A model generated the notes under the pieces. It was not told where the DNA came from. It searched no databases and worked only from the letters and a program-made list of their open reading frames with translations. A DNA stretch of 64,000 nt, taken from NCBI RefSeq assembly GCF_003054175.1, contig NZ_QBKN01000021.1, positions 1-64,000 on the forward strand, written 5' to 3'. This document shows positions 1 through 8,642 of the stretch, one piece after another. Positions within the stretch are counted from its first letter, which is position 1; each line of letters begins with the position of its first letter. The stretch is from Allosediminivita pacifica (lineage in GTDB: Bacteria > Pseudomonadota > Alphaproteobacteria > Rhodobacterales > Rhodobacteraceae). The translations under genes were made by a program, and so were the position numbers.

Positions 1-22
1 CCGTGAACTTCGATGCCTTCAT
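1..22 (-). CDS. IS3-family transposase OrfA, first seven codons only (partial)
   Basis: The minus strand from 22 reads ATG followed by codons for KASKFT and then leaves the window. MKASKFT is the usual beginning of the helix-turn-helix OrfA of one group of IS3 elements. OrfA normally binds the terminal repeats and makes the OrfAB transposase by frameshift with OrfB. Purine-rich sequence (GGGAGAGGAGCGG) lies 5 to 18 bases upstream as a ribosome-binding region. Only seven residues are visible, so the call rests on that motif and the adjoining terminal-repeat-like sequence. Confidence 0.5.
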
Positions 23-91
23 GCGTTTCCGCTCCTCTCCCAGCCAGGAAAGATTAGCCGAAAACTCCAGCTTCAAACGGTCCAGTTTTCA
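1..91 (-). mobile_element. Terminal part of an IS3-family insertion sequence
   Basis: Read on the minus strand, the window edge carries the first codons of an IS3-type OrfA preceded by a 69-base leader that ends near position 91 in TGAAAACTGGACCG. That leader looks like an IS3-type terminal inverted repeat, since these elements begin with TG. The rest of the element lies to the left of the window. The outer boundary (91, or a few bases beyond) is inferred from the TG start; no target duplication can be checked because the other end is missing. Confidence 0.55.
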
Positions 92-189
92 GGGGGCAGA
101 GCAGCCAGCCGAAGCTCCCCTGCCCCACCCTTGCCCTGCCTGTCCCGGCCCGAGGGCACTAGGAACTGCGCGACGTTTCCCCGGCGCCC

Positions 190-1098
190 TCAGCGGCCCC
201 GCGAGGATCGCGCGAGTTCCCGTGCGAGATCGACGAAGACCTTGAAGGCCGCCGGCGGATTGCGTCGACTGGGATAATATAGGCAAAGCGGCGCCAGCGG
301 TGGCGTCCAGCCGTCGAGAACACGCACCAGGCGCCCCGTCTCGATATCGTCCCGCACGTCCGACTCCATGAAGAACCCGATACCCAGACCATCGAGCACG
401 GCAATGCGCGCGAGACTGGCCTCGTCCAGCGTGATCGGCCCCTCGACATCGACCTGCACCGGCTGCCCCTCGGATTCGAATTGCCAGCGAAAGAGCGCGC
501 CGTTCGGCAGGCGCGTGCGGATGCAGGCATGCGCCATGAGGTCGGAGGGCACCTTCGGCGGTTCCCGCCCCTCGAAGTAAGCGGGTGTCGCGACCACCGC
601 GTGACGCCGCGCAGGCCCGAGCGGGATGGCGATCATGTCGCTCGGCACGAGGTCTTGGCTGCGCACCCCGAAATCGAACCGCTCCGCCACGATGTCCACG
701 AGGTTGCCTTCGGTCACGAGATCGATCTGCACCCCCGGAAACCTCCGCAGGTATTCGAGGACGAACGGCGCCAGGATCTCCCGGCCCGCCGTGGCGAAGG
801 TGTTGATCCGCAGAATGCCCCTGGGCGTCTCCTGTTGCGACCGGACCGTATCGATCGCGCCGCGAATGTCCTTGAGCGCCGGGCTTACCTGATCGACGAA
901 ACGTTGCCCGGCGGCGGTCAGCGACACGCTGCGGGTCGTGCGATTGAAGAGCCGCACGCCGAGCTGCTCCTCAAGCTTCGAGACCGCGCTGCTGAGCGCG
1001 CTCGTGGACATTCCCACATCCAGCGCCGCGGCCCGGAAAGATCCCCTCCGGGCGATCGCCAGGACCGCGTCGAAATCGGCCAGCTTGTAGGTCGCCAT
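190..1098 (-). CDS. LysR-family transcriptional regulator
   Basis: A 302-residue protein of normal LysR length. An N-terminal winged helix-turn-helix occupies roughly residues 5-64 ([19 protein letters not shown] then the [12 protein letters not shown] segment), followed by a LysR substrate-binding domain from about 92 onward. The fold and the LFNRTTR motif resemble the CrgA-like subgroup, whose members often control a neighbouring oxidoreductase. It is transcribed away from the SnoaL-like/SDR pair at 1259-2364, the usual arrangement for a LysR regulator and its target, so those genes are its likely targets. The inducer is unknown. The 3' side faces the IS3-family edge at the window start. 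Confidence 0.88.
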   Translation of the reverse strand: MATYKLADFDAVLAIARRGSFRAAALDVGMSTSALSSAVSKLEEQLGVRLFNRTTRSVSLTAAGQRFVDQVSPALKDIRGAIDTVRSQQETPRGILRINTFATAGREILAPFVLEYLRRFPGVQIDLVTEGNLVDIVAERFDFGVRSQDLVPSDMIAIPLGPARRHAVVATPAYFEGREPPKVPSDLMAHACIRTRLPNGALFRWQFESEGQPVQVDVEGPITLDEASLARIAVLDGLGIGFFMESDVRDDIETGRLVRVLDGWTPPLAPLCLYYPSRRNPPAAFKVFVDLARELARSSRGR

Positions 1099-1127
1099 TA
1101 TCCCGAGAACCCAAACTCCACGTCCAG

Positions 1128-1142
1128 ATTAGTCCCGCTTAT
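1128..1142. promoter_or_regulatory. Candidate LysR-type operator between divergent genes
   Basis: The 160-base gap between the LysR gene and the SnoaL-like gene contains ATTAG-N5-CTTAT, an imperfect dyad that also fits the T-N11-A pattern of LysR operators. It lies 30 bases upstream of the regulator start. A match this short can arise by chance. Confidence 0.3.
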
Positions 1143-1258
1143 CCGCATTGTGTCAAAGCCTTAAATTCGTGCTCAGGGCGCCGGTCCCAATGCGACCCGG
1201 AGGGCAAGCCGCGAGATCGGTAGCCACCACTGATGCCTATCCAGAAAGGAGACCCACC

Positions 1259-1588
1259 ATGAGTATCGAACTTCCCGACGTGATCGCCGCCTATTTCTCG
1301 GCCGACAAGAAAGGCAACGCACAGGCGATATCCGAATGCTTCACCGAGGACGCCACCGTCGTCGACGAAGGCAACACCTACACGGGCCGCGACGCGATCC
1401 GACGATGGATGGCGAACGCTTCCACGCAATACACCTACACGGTCGAGCCGTTCGACATCGCCGAGGACGGCCAGCGCACGATCGTCACCAGCCATCTCGT
1501 CGGCAACTTCCCCGGGAGCCCGGTCGACCTGCGCTATTTTTTCGTTCTCCGCGGCGACCAGATCGCCGAACTGGAGATCGTGCCATGA
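1259..1588 (+). CDS. SnoaL/NTF2-like domain protein
   Basis: A 109-residue protein with the short alpha+beta cone fold expected of SnoaL/NTF2-like proteins: an N-terminal helix ([13 protein letters not shown]), the [12 protein letters not shown] strand/turn, a GRDAIRRWM helix and C-terminal beta strands. Such proteins may be isomerases, hydrolases or non-catalytic ligand binders, so no substrate can be assigned. The start at 1259 is chosen because AAGGAG lies just upstream; longer in-frame starts lack one. Its stop overlaps the start of the SDR gene by four bases (ATGA), so the two are probably co-translated and act on the same substrate or pathway. Confidence 0.8.
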   Translation: MSIELPDVIAAYFSADKKGNAQAISECFTEDATVVDEGNTYTGRDAIRRWMANASTQYTYTVEPFDIAEDGQRTIVTSHLVGNFPGSPVDLRYFFVLRGDQIAELEIVP

Positions 1589-2364
1589 GCCCCTTCCTGA
1601 CCCTTGAGGGGAAACGGGCCCTCGTCACCTCCGGCACACGCGGTGCCGGAGGAGCGACCGTGTCCCTGTTCAAGGAGCTTGGCGCCGACGTCCTGGCGAC
1701 CGCGCGGACAAGGCCGCCGGAGATGCCGGAAAACCGGTTCGTGGCGGCAGACCTGACCCGGGCCGAGGGCTGCGCCGAGGTGGCCGAGGCCGTGCGCGAG
1801 AGGCTGGGTGGCGTGGACATCATCGTCCACATGCTCGGCGGTTCCTCGGCGCCCGCCGGCGGCTACAGGGCGCTTGGCGAGGAGGAATGGCAGAGCGAGC
1901 TCAACCTGAACCTGATGCCGGCGGTCCGCCTCGACCGTGCGCTCGTTCCCGATATGGAGGCACGGGGCAGCGGCGTCGTGATCCACGTCACGTCCATCCA
2001 GCGCGAGCTTCCTCTGCCAGAGGCGACGACCGCCTATGCCGCCGCCAAGGCGGCCCTTTCAACCTACAGCAAGAGCCTGTCAAAGCAGGTCTCGCCAAAG
2101 GGTGTGCGGGTCGTCCGTGTCTCTCCGGGCTGGATCGAGACGGAGTCCTCGGTCGAACTGGCCGAACGCCTCGCGGCGGAGCACGGGGTCGACGTGGAAG
2201 CGGGCAAGCACATGATCATGGAGTCGCTCGGCGGGGTGCCGATCGGGCGCCCATCCAAGCCGCTGGAGATCGCGAACCTCGTCGCCTTCCTCGCCTCCGA
2301 CCGCGCGGGTACCATCACCGGCACCGAATACGTGATCGATGGCGGCACCGTGCCGACAGTGTGA
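1585..2364 (+). CDS. Short-chain dehydrogenase/reductase (SDR)
   Basis: A 259-residue classical SDR. The N-terminal Rossmann nucleotide-binding motif appears as TSGTRGAG (family TGxxxGxG, with Ser in the second position). The catalytic Ser lies in HVTSIQ and the Tyr/Lys pair in YAAAK; the C-terminus ends IDGGTVPTV. It should oxidise or reduce an alcohol/carbonyl with NAD(P)(H) in the cytoplasm. It is translationally coupled to the SnoaL-like gene by an ATGA overlap and lies opposite a divergent LysR regulator. The substrate cannot be deduced. About 250 bases follow with no gene before the next LysR gene. Confidence 0.9.
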   Translation: MSPFLTLEGKRALVTSGTRGAGGATVSLFKELGADVLATARTRPPEMPENRFVAADLTRAEGCAEVAEAVRERLGGVDIIVHMLGGSSAPAGGYRALGEEEWQSELNLNLMPAVRLDRALVPDMEARGSGVVIHVTSIQRELPLPEATTAYAAAKAALSTYSKSLSKQVSPKGVRVVRVSPGWIETESSVELAERLAAEHGVDVEAGKHMIMESLGGVPIGRPSKPLEIANLVAFLASDRAGTITGTEYVIDGGTVPTV

Positions 2365-2616
2365 GGCATCCTATCATTCACCCATTCCTGAACAGGAGAC
2401 GACTTGTTCGAAGCAGTTCCTTGCGAACGAACTTCTGGCCTGGCCCTCGGATCCGCACGGGTGCTGGACTGGCCACCGGCCACGGCATCCACAATGCTTT
2501 CTTGCTGGGCTTGGCCAATCATCTCGAAGATTGAACTGGCCGAAAGAATGACGGGATCGATAGGGTGCCATAACGAACAAACCGTCTGGGCATGCTGAAC
2601 GCACACCGGAGTCCGA

Positions 2617-3546
2617 ATGAATCTCAAATCCCTTCAGCTTTTTCGCCAGATCGTCCTGACGGGATCACTGGCGGAAGCCTCGCGACGGTTGAACGTCTCC
2701 AACTCCGCTGCGAGCCGACTGTTGTCGCTACTTGAAACCGAACTCGATATCACGCTCTTCAGCCGGGAGAAGCGGCAGCTGATCCTTACCGATGATGGGG
2801 ACACCTTCTACCGTCGGCTGGTCCAGACCCTGGATGGGCTGGACGAGATCCCGAGGCTTGCGAGTGACATTCGCAACCGTTCGCATCGCCGGCTGTCGCT
2901 TGTGACCGCGGCGCCGATCGCCCGCACGCTCGTGTCGCCTGCGCTCTCTCGGATGGAAGCCGGAGGGCGATCGATGCAATGTTCGCTCAACGTCGAGACG
3001 CGGTTCGACATCGAAAGCAAGGTTGCTGCGCGGGGCTACAACCTCGGAATTATCTCTTTGCCGGTGGAAAACGCGATCCTCGACGTGGACGTGGAGCCGA
3101 TCCTCGAGGCCCGGAACGAAGTGCTGATGCCGCGCGATCACCGGCTTGCGAGGAAGGACAGCATCACGGTCGAGGATATCGCCGGCGAACGTTTCGTAGC
3201 GCTACGGCCAGGGCAACGCTGGCGCGACCGGCTGGATCAGGTCATGGGGCTCGCTGGTCACGAAGCGGATGTCGCGGTCGAGACGAGCTCAAGCATCGTG
3301 GCGCTGCAGCTCGTGCGGGATCGGCTGGGCATCACGCTGACCGACCGGGCGTCGGTCGATCTGCAGCACGACGATGAGGCGGTCTTGCGGCCGCTCGCAG
3401 ACACGCGCCCCGTGACGTATGCGGCCATCCATGCACCGGGGCCGCGCGCACCGCTCGCCACCGCATTCCTCGACGCGGTGAGCGAGGTCATTGAGGCACG
3501 TCGGGCAGCAGATCCGGCCGCAGCAGCGATGCTCGAACTGATCTGA
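2617..3546 (+). CDS. LysR-family transcriptional regulator
   Basis: A 309-residue regulator. The N-terminal winged helix (about residues 1-60, LKSLQLFRQIVLTGSLAEA) and a periplasmic-binding-protein-like effector domain from about 90 are both intact. The style resembles regulators of amino-acid or opine catabolism, but that is only a resemblance. The start at 2617 has GGAG upstream (CCGGAGTCCGA). Its stop is four bases from the stop of the convergent lyase gene at 3551. It is therefore the nearest regulator to the lyase/peptide-transporter operon and the best candidate to control it, although it does not share the operon promoter region near 10.2 kb. Confidence 0.88.
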   Translation: MNLKSLQLFRQIVLTGSLAEASRRLNVSNSAASRLLSLLETELDITLFSREKRQLILTDDGDTFYRRLVQTLDGLDEIPRLASDIRNRSHRRLSLVTAAPIARTLVSPALSRMEAGGRSMQCSLNVETRFDIESKVAARGYNLGIISLPVENAILDVDVEPILEARNEVLMPRDHRLARKDSITVEDIAGERFVALRPGQRWRDRLDQVMGLAGHEADVAVETSSSIVALQLVRDRLGITLTDRASVDLQHDDEAVLRPLADTRPVTYAAIHAPGPRAPLATAFLDAVSEVIEARRAADPAAAAMLELI

Positions 3547-3550
3547 GTGC

Positions 3551-4888
3551 TCAGCCGCGTAGCGCCGCGGCGCGCTTCTCGGCAACATCCGCCAGCCGGT
3601 GCGCGATTCCCGCGCTCTGTCCGGTATAGCCGGCAGGATCGAGCAACGTGCGCACCTCCGCCGCGCCGAGGGCGCGGACCTCGGGAACGGTCAGAAGCGT
3701 CGTCTCGAGCTCTGCCCCGCTTTCCGCGACATATTCGACCGCGTGATGCACCAGATCGTGCGCGCGCGAGCGTCCCGTGACCGGCGCAAGCGCCATCATC
3801 AGACGCTCGGTCGCGACCAGACCACCCGACCGCGTCAGGTTCTCCCGCATCCGGACCGGATGTGTCTCGAGACGGTCGAGGAAACGCGCGAGATCGCGTG
3901 CGACGGTCCAACCGAGCGGGAGCGCCGTGTCGAGCACCGAGGACAGCAGATGATTGGCGGCAGCGTCGCCCTCGTGGCTGGGCAATCCAGCCTCGAGGGC
4001 GGGCGCGGTCTGAGCCCTGAGGCGGGCGCACTCGGCCTGCAGACGCACGACGTGCTTGGGGTTTACCTTGTGCGGCATGGTCGAACTGCCGACAACACCG
4101 ACCTCGAGCCTTTCGCTAAGCTCACCGATTTCCTCGGTCATCAGAACATAGGCCTCGCGGGCGATACGTTCGGTCGTCATACCGAACATGCCGAGCTGCA
4201 TCACGAGCTCGATGAAGAGGTCGTTCACCGTGCGCCCGGGGACAAGGAGCTCACCAAGGTCCAGCTCGTTCGCCAGCGCCGCCATCAGCGCCGGCCCGTC
4301 CTCTCCGTAGCCATGAAATGCGCCCACGGCGCCGCCGAACGGCAGCCGGAAGGTGCGCGCCCCGGCGTCGTCGAGGCGGTCGACCGCGCGCGAAAGTTCA
4401 TCGATCCAGCCGGCGACCTTGAAGCCGAAGGTGATGGGCACGGCGTGCCGACGGTTGGTTCGACCTGCCATCGGTGTCTCGGCATGTTCGCGCGCCAGAT
4501 CGGCAAGCCGACCGAATGCTTGCGCAAGTGCATCGTCGATACCTGCCCGCGCACGCCTGATCAGCAGCAACCGTCCGGTTTGCATCACGTTCTGCGTCGT
4601 AGCGCCCCAGTGCACGTATCGACCGGCCTCGCCGGCGTCTTCCGCAAGGCAGCGGGTCAGCGACAGGATCGGGGCCATCGTAAGCGCGATGGAGGCCCGC
4701 AGGCGGTCCTCGCCAATGGCTTCGATGCGGGCATGGCGGGCAATCTCCTCCGCCGCCCAAGCAGGGATCATGCCAATCTCCGCCTGCGCCCGGGCCAGAG
4801 CCGCTTCGACATCAAGCCATGCCTGCCATAGCGTGCGGTCTGAAAAGAGCGTCTCGGGGGTAATGTCCTGCAGGTGTTGGTCCTTCAT
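3551..4888 (-). CDS. Adenylosuccinate lyase/fumarase-superfamily lyase (PcaB-like)
   Basis: A 445-residue member of the fumarase/aspartase superfamily. The signature loop reads GSSTMPHKVNP, and the substrate-binding segment reads HWGATTQNVMQTG. Length and motifs are closest to 3-carboxy-cis,cis-muconate cycloisomerase (PcaB) and adenylosuccinate-lyase-like proteins. The family cleaves C-N or C-O bonds by beta-elimination releasing fumarate, or does the related cycloisomerisation. No other protocatechuate-pathway genes are nearby. The start overlaps the stop of the upstream double ATPase gene by four bases, so it is the last gene of a peptide-type ABC transporter operon. A role in splitting an imported succinylated compound is inferred from this context. 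Confidence 0.82.
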   Translation of the reverse strand: MKDQHLQDITPETLFSDRTLWQAWLDVEAALARAQAEIGMIPAWAAEEIARHARIEAIGEDRLRASIALTMAPILSLTRCLAEDAGEAGRYVHWGATTQNVMQTGRLLLIRRARAGIDDALAQAFGRLADLAREHAETPMAGRTNRRHAVPITFGFKVAGWIDELSRAVDRLDDAGARTFRLPFGGAVGAFHGYGEDGPALMAALANELDLGELLVPGRTVNDLFIELVMQLGMFGMTTERIAREAYVLMTEEIGELSERLEVGVVGSSTMPHKVNPKHVVRLQAECARLRAQTAPALEAGLPSHEGDAAANHLLSSVLDTALPLGWTVARDLARFLDRLETHPVRMRENLTRSGGLVATERLMMALAPVTGRSRAHDLVHHAVEYVAESGAELETTLLTVPEVRALGAAEVRTLLDPAGYTGQSAGIAHRLADVAEKRAAALRG

Positions 4889-6711
4889 ACCGCCAAATCC
4901 CTGGTCTGGGCGTCGTCACGCTCGAACCGAGGTGCCGCCGCCAATAGGCGCTTTGTGTAGTCTGTTGCGGGATTGGTCAGCACCTCGTCCGCAGGACCGG
5001 CCTCGATTAGCCGTCCGTTCAGCATGACCGCCACGCGGGTCGCGACCTGGTGGACCACCGCCATATCGTGGGTGATGAGTAGGCAGGTCAGGCCGAGATC
5101 GCGCTGCAACTGGACGAGAAGGTTGAGGATCTGCGCCTGAACGCTGACGTCGAGCGCCGAGGTGGGCTCGTCGCAGACCAGCATCCGGGGATCAGTCACC
5201 AGCGCGCGGGCGATGGCAACGCGCTGGCGCTGACCACCAGAGAGCTGCGAGGGATACGAGTGCAGTAGCCGATCCGGCAGGCGAACAAGCTCCATCATCT
5301 CGCACGCCTTCCGGCGGCGGGATCGGGCATCACCCTCGCCGCGAAGCGCAAGCGGACGGGCAATGATCTCAGCCAGCGTGCGGCGGGGGTTCAGCGAGGA
5401 ATAGGGGTCCTGAAAGATCGGCTGAACGCGGCCCGCGCGATCCATCGGCGCCATGTCAGAAACGCGCGTACCATCGAGGAGGATCTCCCCGGTCGTTGGT
5501 GCATCAAGGCCGAGCAGCATGCGCGCGAGCGTCGACTTGCCCGACCCGCTTTCACCTACGAGGGCGAGGATCTCACCACGTTTTACGTCGAGGTTCACGT
5601 CGTCGACGGCACGGATCTCGTGCGGTGGACCGAACGGGCCCTTACGACTTCGGAAGACGCGCGTCACGCCCTTCGCCTCGAGCGCGATCTCCTCAACGTC
5701 CGCGCGTGCGCGCTCGATCGCTTCGGGCGCATGTTGCGTCGCACGAAGCTCCGCAGCGGCGAGCACGCAGCGACGCCAGTGATTGGAATCCCCCCTGACC
5801 GGCGGAACGCTTTCCTGGCACTCGGGGCGGGCCTGCGGACACCGGGGCCCGAAAACACAGGCCTCCGGCCGCGCATAGAGCGACGGCACCGTGCCCGGGA
5901 TCGCCTCCAGCTTTCGCGCAGGCCCGTCAGTCCGCGGGATCGCCCCGAGAAGCGCGCGCGTGTAGGGATGCCTCGGCATATGCAGCACTCGAGCAGCATC
6001 GCCGGCCTCGACGACTTCGCCGCCATACATGACAGCGACGCGGTCGACGTTGCGGGCAACCACGGCAAGATCGTGGGTGATGAGGATCATGCCCATCCCC
6101 ATCTCGCGACGCAGGTCCTCGAGCAGTTCCATGATCTGGGCCTGGACGGTCACATCAAGCGCCGTCGTCGGCTCGTCGGCGATCAGCAGGTCCGGCTCCA
6201 TCATGAGCGCCATCGCGATCATCACGCGCTGGCGCTGGCCGCCCGAAAGCTGGTGGGGATATTGCGCCATCCGCGCCTCAGGTTCGGGAATGCCGACCCG
6301 GTCCAGTAGCTCGATCGCGCGTCGGCGGGCAGCAGAGGCCGTTAGCTTGCCGCCGCGGACGCTCGCCTCCGTCAGCTGCCGCCCGATCCGGTAGACCGGG
6401 TTGAGCGAGGTCATCGGCTCCTGGAAGATCATGCCGAGCTTCGGGCCGAGGTAGTCGCCTGCGAAGGTCGCGTCGTCCAAGCCGCCTAGGTCCACATCGT
6501 CGAAGCGAATTGCACCCGCCCCCATCCGTGCGCGCCGCGGCAAGAGCCGCATCAGCGCAAGCGCGGACATCGACTTGCCCGAGCCGCTTTCCCCGACGAT
6601 GCCGAGACTCTCGCCCCGATCGAGGCTGAGCGAGACGTCCCGGACCGCATGAAGGGGGCCGGCGGGCAGGTCGAGTGTCACCGAGAGATTGTCGATCTCG
6701 AGCATGGGCAT
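4885..6711 (-). CDS. Dpp/Opp-type ABC transporter, fused double ATP-binding protein
   Basis: A 608-residue protein with two complete ABC ATPase domains in tandem, equivalent to a DppD-DppF (GsiA-like) fusion. Each half has a Walker A GESGSGKS, an LSGGQRQRV signature, and a Walker B of the DEPTTALDV or DEPTSALDV type. After the first half comes the oligopeptide-transporter C-terminal Cys cluster ([15 protein letters not shown]). It powers import through the two permeases encoded just upstream. The start is ATG at 6711 (a second ATG lies at 6705), one base after the permease stop. The stop overlaps the lyase start. Confidence 0.93.
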   Translation of the reverse strand: MPMLEIDNLSVTLDLPAGPLHAVRDVSLSLDRGESLGIVGESGSGKSMSALALMRLLPRRARMGAGAIRFDDVDLGGLDDATFAGDYLGPKLGMIFQEPMTSLNPVYRIGRQLTEASVRGGKLTASAARRRAIELLDRVGIPEPEARMAQYPHQLSGGQRQRVMIAMALMMEPDLLIADEPTTALDVTVQAQIMELLEDLRREMGMGMILITHDLAVVARNVDRVAVMYGGEVVEAGDAARVLHMPRHPYTRALLGAIPRTDGPARKLEAIPGTVPSLYARPEACVFGPRCPQARPECQESVPPVRGDSNHWRRCVLAAAELRATQHAPEAIERARADVEEIALEAKGVTRVFRSRKGPFGPPHEIRAVDDVNLDVKRGEILALVGESGSGKSTLARMLLGLDAPTTGEILLDGTRVSDMAPMDRAGRVQPIFQDPYSSLNPRRTLAEIIARPLALRGEGDARSRRRKACEMMELVRLPDRLLHSYPSQLSGGQRQRVAIARALVTDPRMLVCDEPTSALDVSVQAQILNLLVQLQRDLGLTCLLITHDMAVVHQVATRVAVMLNGRLIEAGPADEVLTNPATDYTKRLLAAAPRFERDDAQTRDLAV

Positions 6712-6712
6712 A

Positions 6713-7672
6713 TCAGTTCCTCCCGTCGGGCGAGGTCACGTCGCGCAGGCCGTCACCGAGAAGGTTGGCGCCGATCACGAGCGCGAAGAGGCAGAGGCCG
6801 GGCAGCACCACCAGCCAGGGGCGGTAGAACATCGACTGCTTCCCCTCGGCGATCATCAGGCCCCAGGACGGCATCGGGGGCTGTATGCCCACACCGAGGA
6901 AGGACAGGCTCGATTCCGCGAGGATCGCAATGCCGAGTTCGAAGGTGAAGATCACGATGATCGAACTCACGAGGTTGGGCAGGATTTCGTGCCGGATGAC
7001 CTGCCCCGGCGTCGAGCCCGCGGCCTGCGCGGCGGCGACGAAATCGAGGCTCCGGATGCGCTGCGTCGCGGCTCGGGTCACTACGAGGTAGTAGGTCCAA
7101 TGCAACACGCCGACGATGCAGATCACGACCCATACGGACGGGCCGATGATGAAGACGAGCGCCATGGCGAGCAGGAGACCCGGCAACGCGAGCTGCGCGG
7201 TTAGAAGGAAGCTCACCGCATGATCGATCCAGCCGCCAAAATAGCCGGCGGTGACGCCGAGGGTAACGCCGATCAGCATGCCGATGCTGGCGGCCCCGAG
7301 GCCGATCATCAGCGAGATGCGGGCGCCGTAGATAAGCCGGCTGAGATAGTCGCGGCCGTTCTGGTCGGTGCCCAGCAGGTATTCGGCGTTGCCGCCCTCG
7401 GACCAGACAGGCGGCAGCATCCGTGCGCTGAGCGACTGGGCGAAGGGATCGTGCGGCGCGAGAAGCGGAGCGAAGATCGCGGTCAATATCAGCAACAAGA
7501 TGATCGTGCTGCCGATGAGTAACCCGCCGTGCCCGTATGCCCGGGTCAGGGCGAGGCGGCGCGGCGTCGGAGGCAGCGCCTCGCGCCTATCGTCGGTAGC
7601 GGCGACGGCGCTGCGCGCGGCATGGGGCTGCGTCGGGTCGGTCTGTGCGGGGTCTGCGTCAGTCATGGTCAT
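6713..7672 (-). CDS. Dpp/Opp-type ABC transporter permease (DppC-like)
   Basis: A 319-residue inner-membrane permease. The N-terminal cytoplasmic tail is about 45 residues and Ala/Pro-rich. It is followed by a first transmembrane helix (STIILLLILTAIFAPLLAP), the LLGTDQNGRDYLSRLIYGAR motif typical of DppC/OppC, and five further helices with the EAA-type cytoplasmic loop (AAQAAGSTPGQVIRHEILPN). ATG at 7672 is chosen because it overlaps the stop of the DppB-like gene (ATGA) and the downstream sequence matches the family; longer frames upstream are not permease-like. It pairs with the 7669-8586 permease. Confidence 0.93.
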   Translation of the reverse strand: MTMTDADPAQTDPTQPHAARSAVAATDDRREALPPTPRRLALTRAYGHGGLLIGSTIILLLILTAIFAPLLAPHDPFAQSLSARMLPPVWSEGGNAEYLLGTDQNGRDYLSRLIYGARISLMIGLGAASIGMLIGVTLGVTAGYFGGWIDHAVSFLLTAQLALPGLLLAMALVFIIGPSVWVVICIVGVLHWTYYLVVTRAATQRIRSLDFVAAAQAAGSTPGQVIRHEILPNLVSSIIVIFTFELGIAILAESSLSFLGVGIQPPMPSWGLMIAEGKQSMFYRPWLVVLPGLCLFALVIGANLLGDGLRDVTSPDGRN

Positions 7673-8586
7673 CCGATGCGGATCCTCGGGTCCAGCGCTG
7701 CGTTCATGATGTCGGCCAGGAGGTTCATGGCCACGAAGACGAGGGCGAAGACGAAGATCAGCATCTGCACCGTCGGAATGTCCGAGCCGAGAATCGACTC
7801 GAGCGCGAGGCGTCCCAGCCCGTTGATCGCGAAGATGCTCTCGGTGATGACGGAGCCGCCGAACTTCTGCCCGAGTTGCACGGCCAGAACCGACACGACC
7901 GGCAGGATGGCATTGCGCATCGCGTGTCGGGTCAGCAGCGGCATGCCGCGAAAGCCCTTGGAGCGGGCGGTACGGATGTAATCGCTGTCCATCACCTCGA
8001 TGAGCCCGGTGCGGGTGAGACGCATGACGGCGGGAACCGAGCTTGCCCCGAGAACGAACGCGGGCAGAACGAAGTGCAGCCACGTGTCGTCGCCCGAGAC
8101 GGGGAAGATCGGGACCGTCACCGCGAAGAGAATGATCATGATGAGGCCGAGCCAGAAGTTCGGCACCGCCTGCGCCGACACCGCGACGCCGAGCGCGAAA
8201 CGGTCGGCCCATGAATTGGGCTTGAGCGCAGCCAACGCGCCGAGCGGTATCGAGATCAGGATGGTCACCGACAGGGCCGAGAGTGCCAGTGCAATGGTCG
8301 TCGGCGCGCGAGAGGCGACGAGTTCGGCAACCGGCTTGTTCCAGTAGTAGCTTTCGCCGAAATCGCCGGTTAGTACGCCGCCGAGCCAGTCGAAATAGCG
8401 AGAGGCGAGCGGCCGGTCGAGGCCATGTGTCTCGCGGATCTGCGCCAGCATTTCTGGCGTCGCGTCTTCCCCGGCGATGGCGTAGGCTGGGTCGGTGGCA
8501 ACGTTCAGCAGAAAGAACGTCGCCAGCGACACCGTGAACGCCACCGCAAGCGCCAGCGCGCCGCGTTGCAGGATGTATCTGAACAT
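7669..8586 (-). CDS. Dpp/Opp-type ABC transporter permease (DppB-like)
   Basis: A 305-residue permease with the DppB/OppB layout: a transmembrane helix near residues 9-30, a periplasmic loop with the ETHGLDRPLASRYFDWL segment and GDFGESY, then five helices with the EAA loop (RTARSKGFRGMPLLTRHAMR). It forms the membrane channel with the DppC-like subunit. A strong purine-rich ribosome-binding site (GGGAGGAG) precedes the start. It is separated from the binding-protein gene by 56 bases containing a strong hairpin, and overlaps the next permease by four bases. Confidence 0.93.
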   Translation of the reverse strand: MFRYILQRGALALAVAFTVSLATFFLLNVATDPAYAIAGEDATPEMLAQIRETHGLDRPLASRYFDWLGGVLTGDFGESYYWNKPVAELVASRAPTTIALALSALSVTILISIPLGALAALKPNSWADRFALGVAVSAQAVPNFWLGLIMIILFAVTVPIFPVSGDDTWLHFVLPAFVLGASSVPAVMRLTRTGLIEVMDSDYIRTARSKGFRGMPLLTRHAMRNAILPVVSVLAVQLGQKFGGSVITESIFAINGLGRLALESILGSDIPTVQMLIFVFALVFVAMNLLADIMNAALDPRIRIG

Positions 8587-8608
8587 GAGGTCTCCTCCCC
8601 TCGGACGT

Positions 8609-8630
8609 CCCGCGCCGGGGCCGGCGCGGG
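8609..8630 (-). promoter_or_regulatory. Intercistronic hairpin between binding-protein and permease genes
   Basis: CCCGCGCCGG-GG-CCGGCGCGGG is a perfect GC-only dyad (10-base arms) in the gap after the binding-protein gene. There is no following T run, so it is more likely an mRNA-stabilising or partial-termination element than a full terminator. Such hairpins are common after binding-protein genes, which need more product than their permeases. Confidence 0.5.
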
Positions 8631-8642
8631 AGCCGTCCTACT

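Noticed and set aside
3-245. 80-codon plus-strand frame at the left edge
   Set aside because: It runs antisense to the IS3-type start and leader and reads Pro/Ala/Arg-rich noise.
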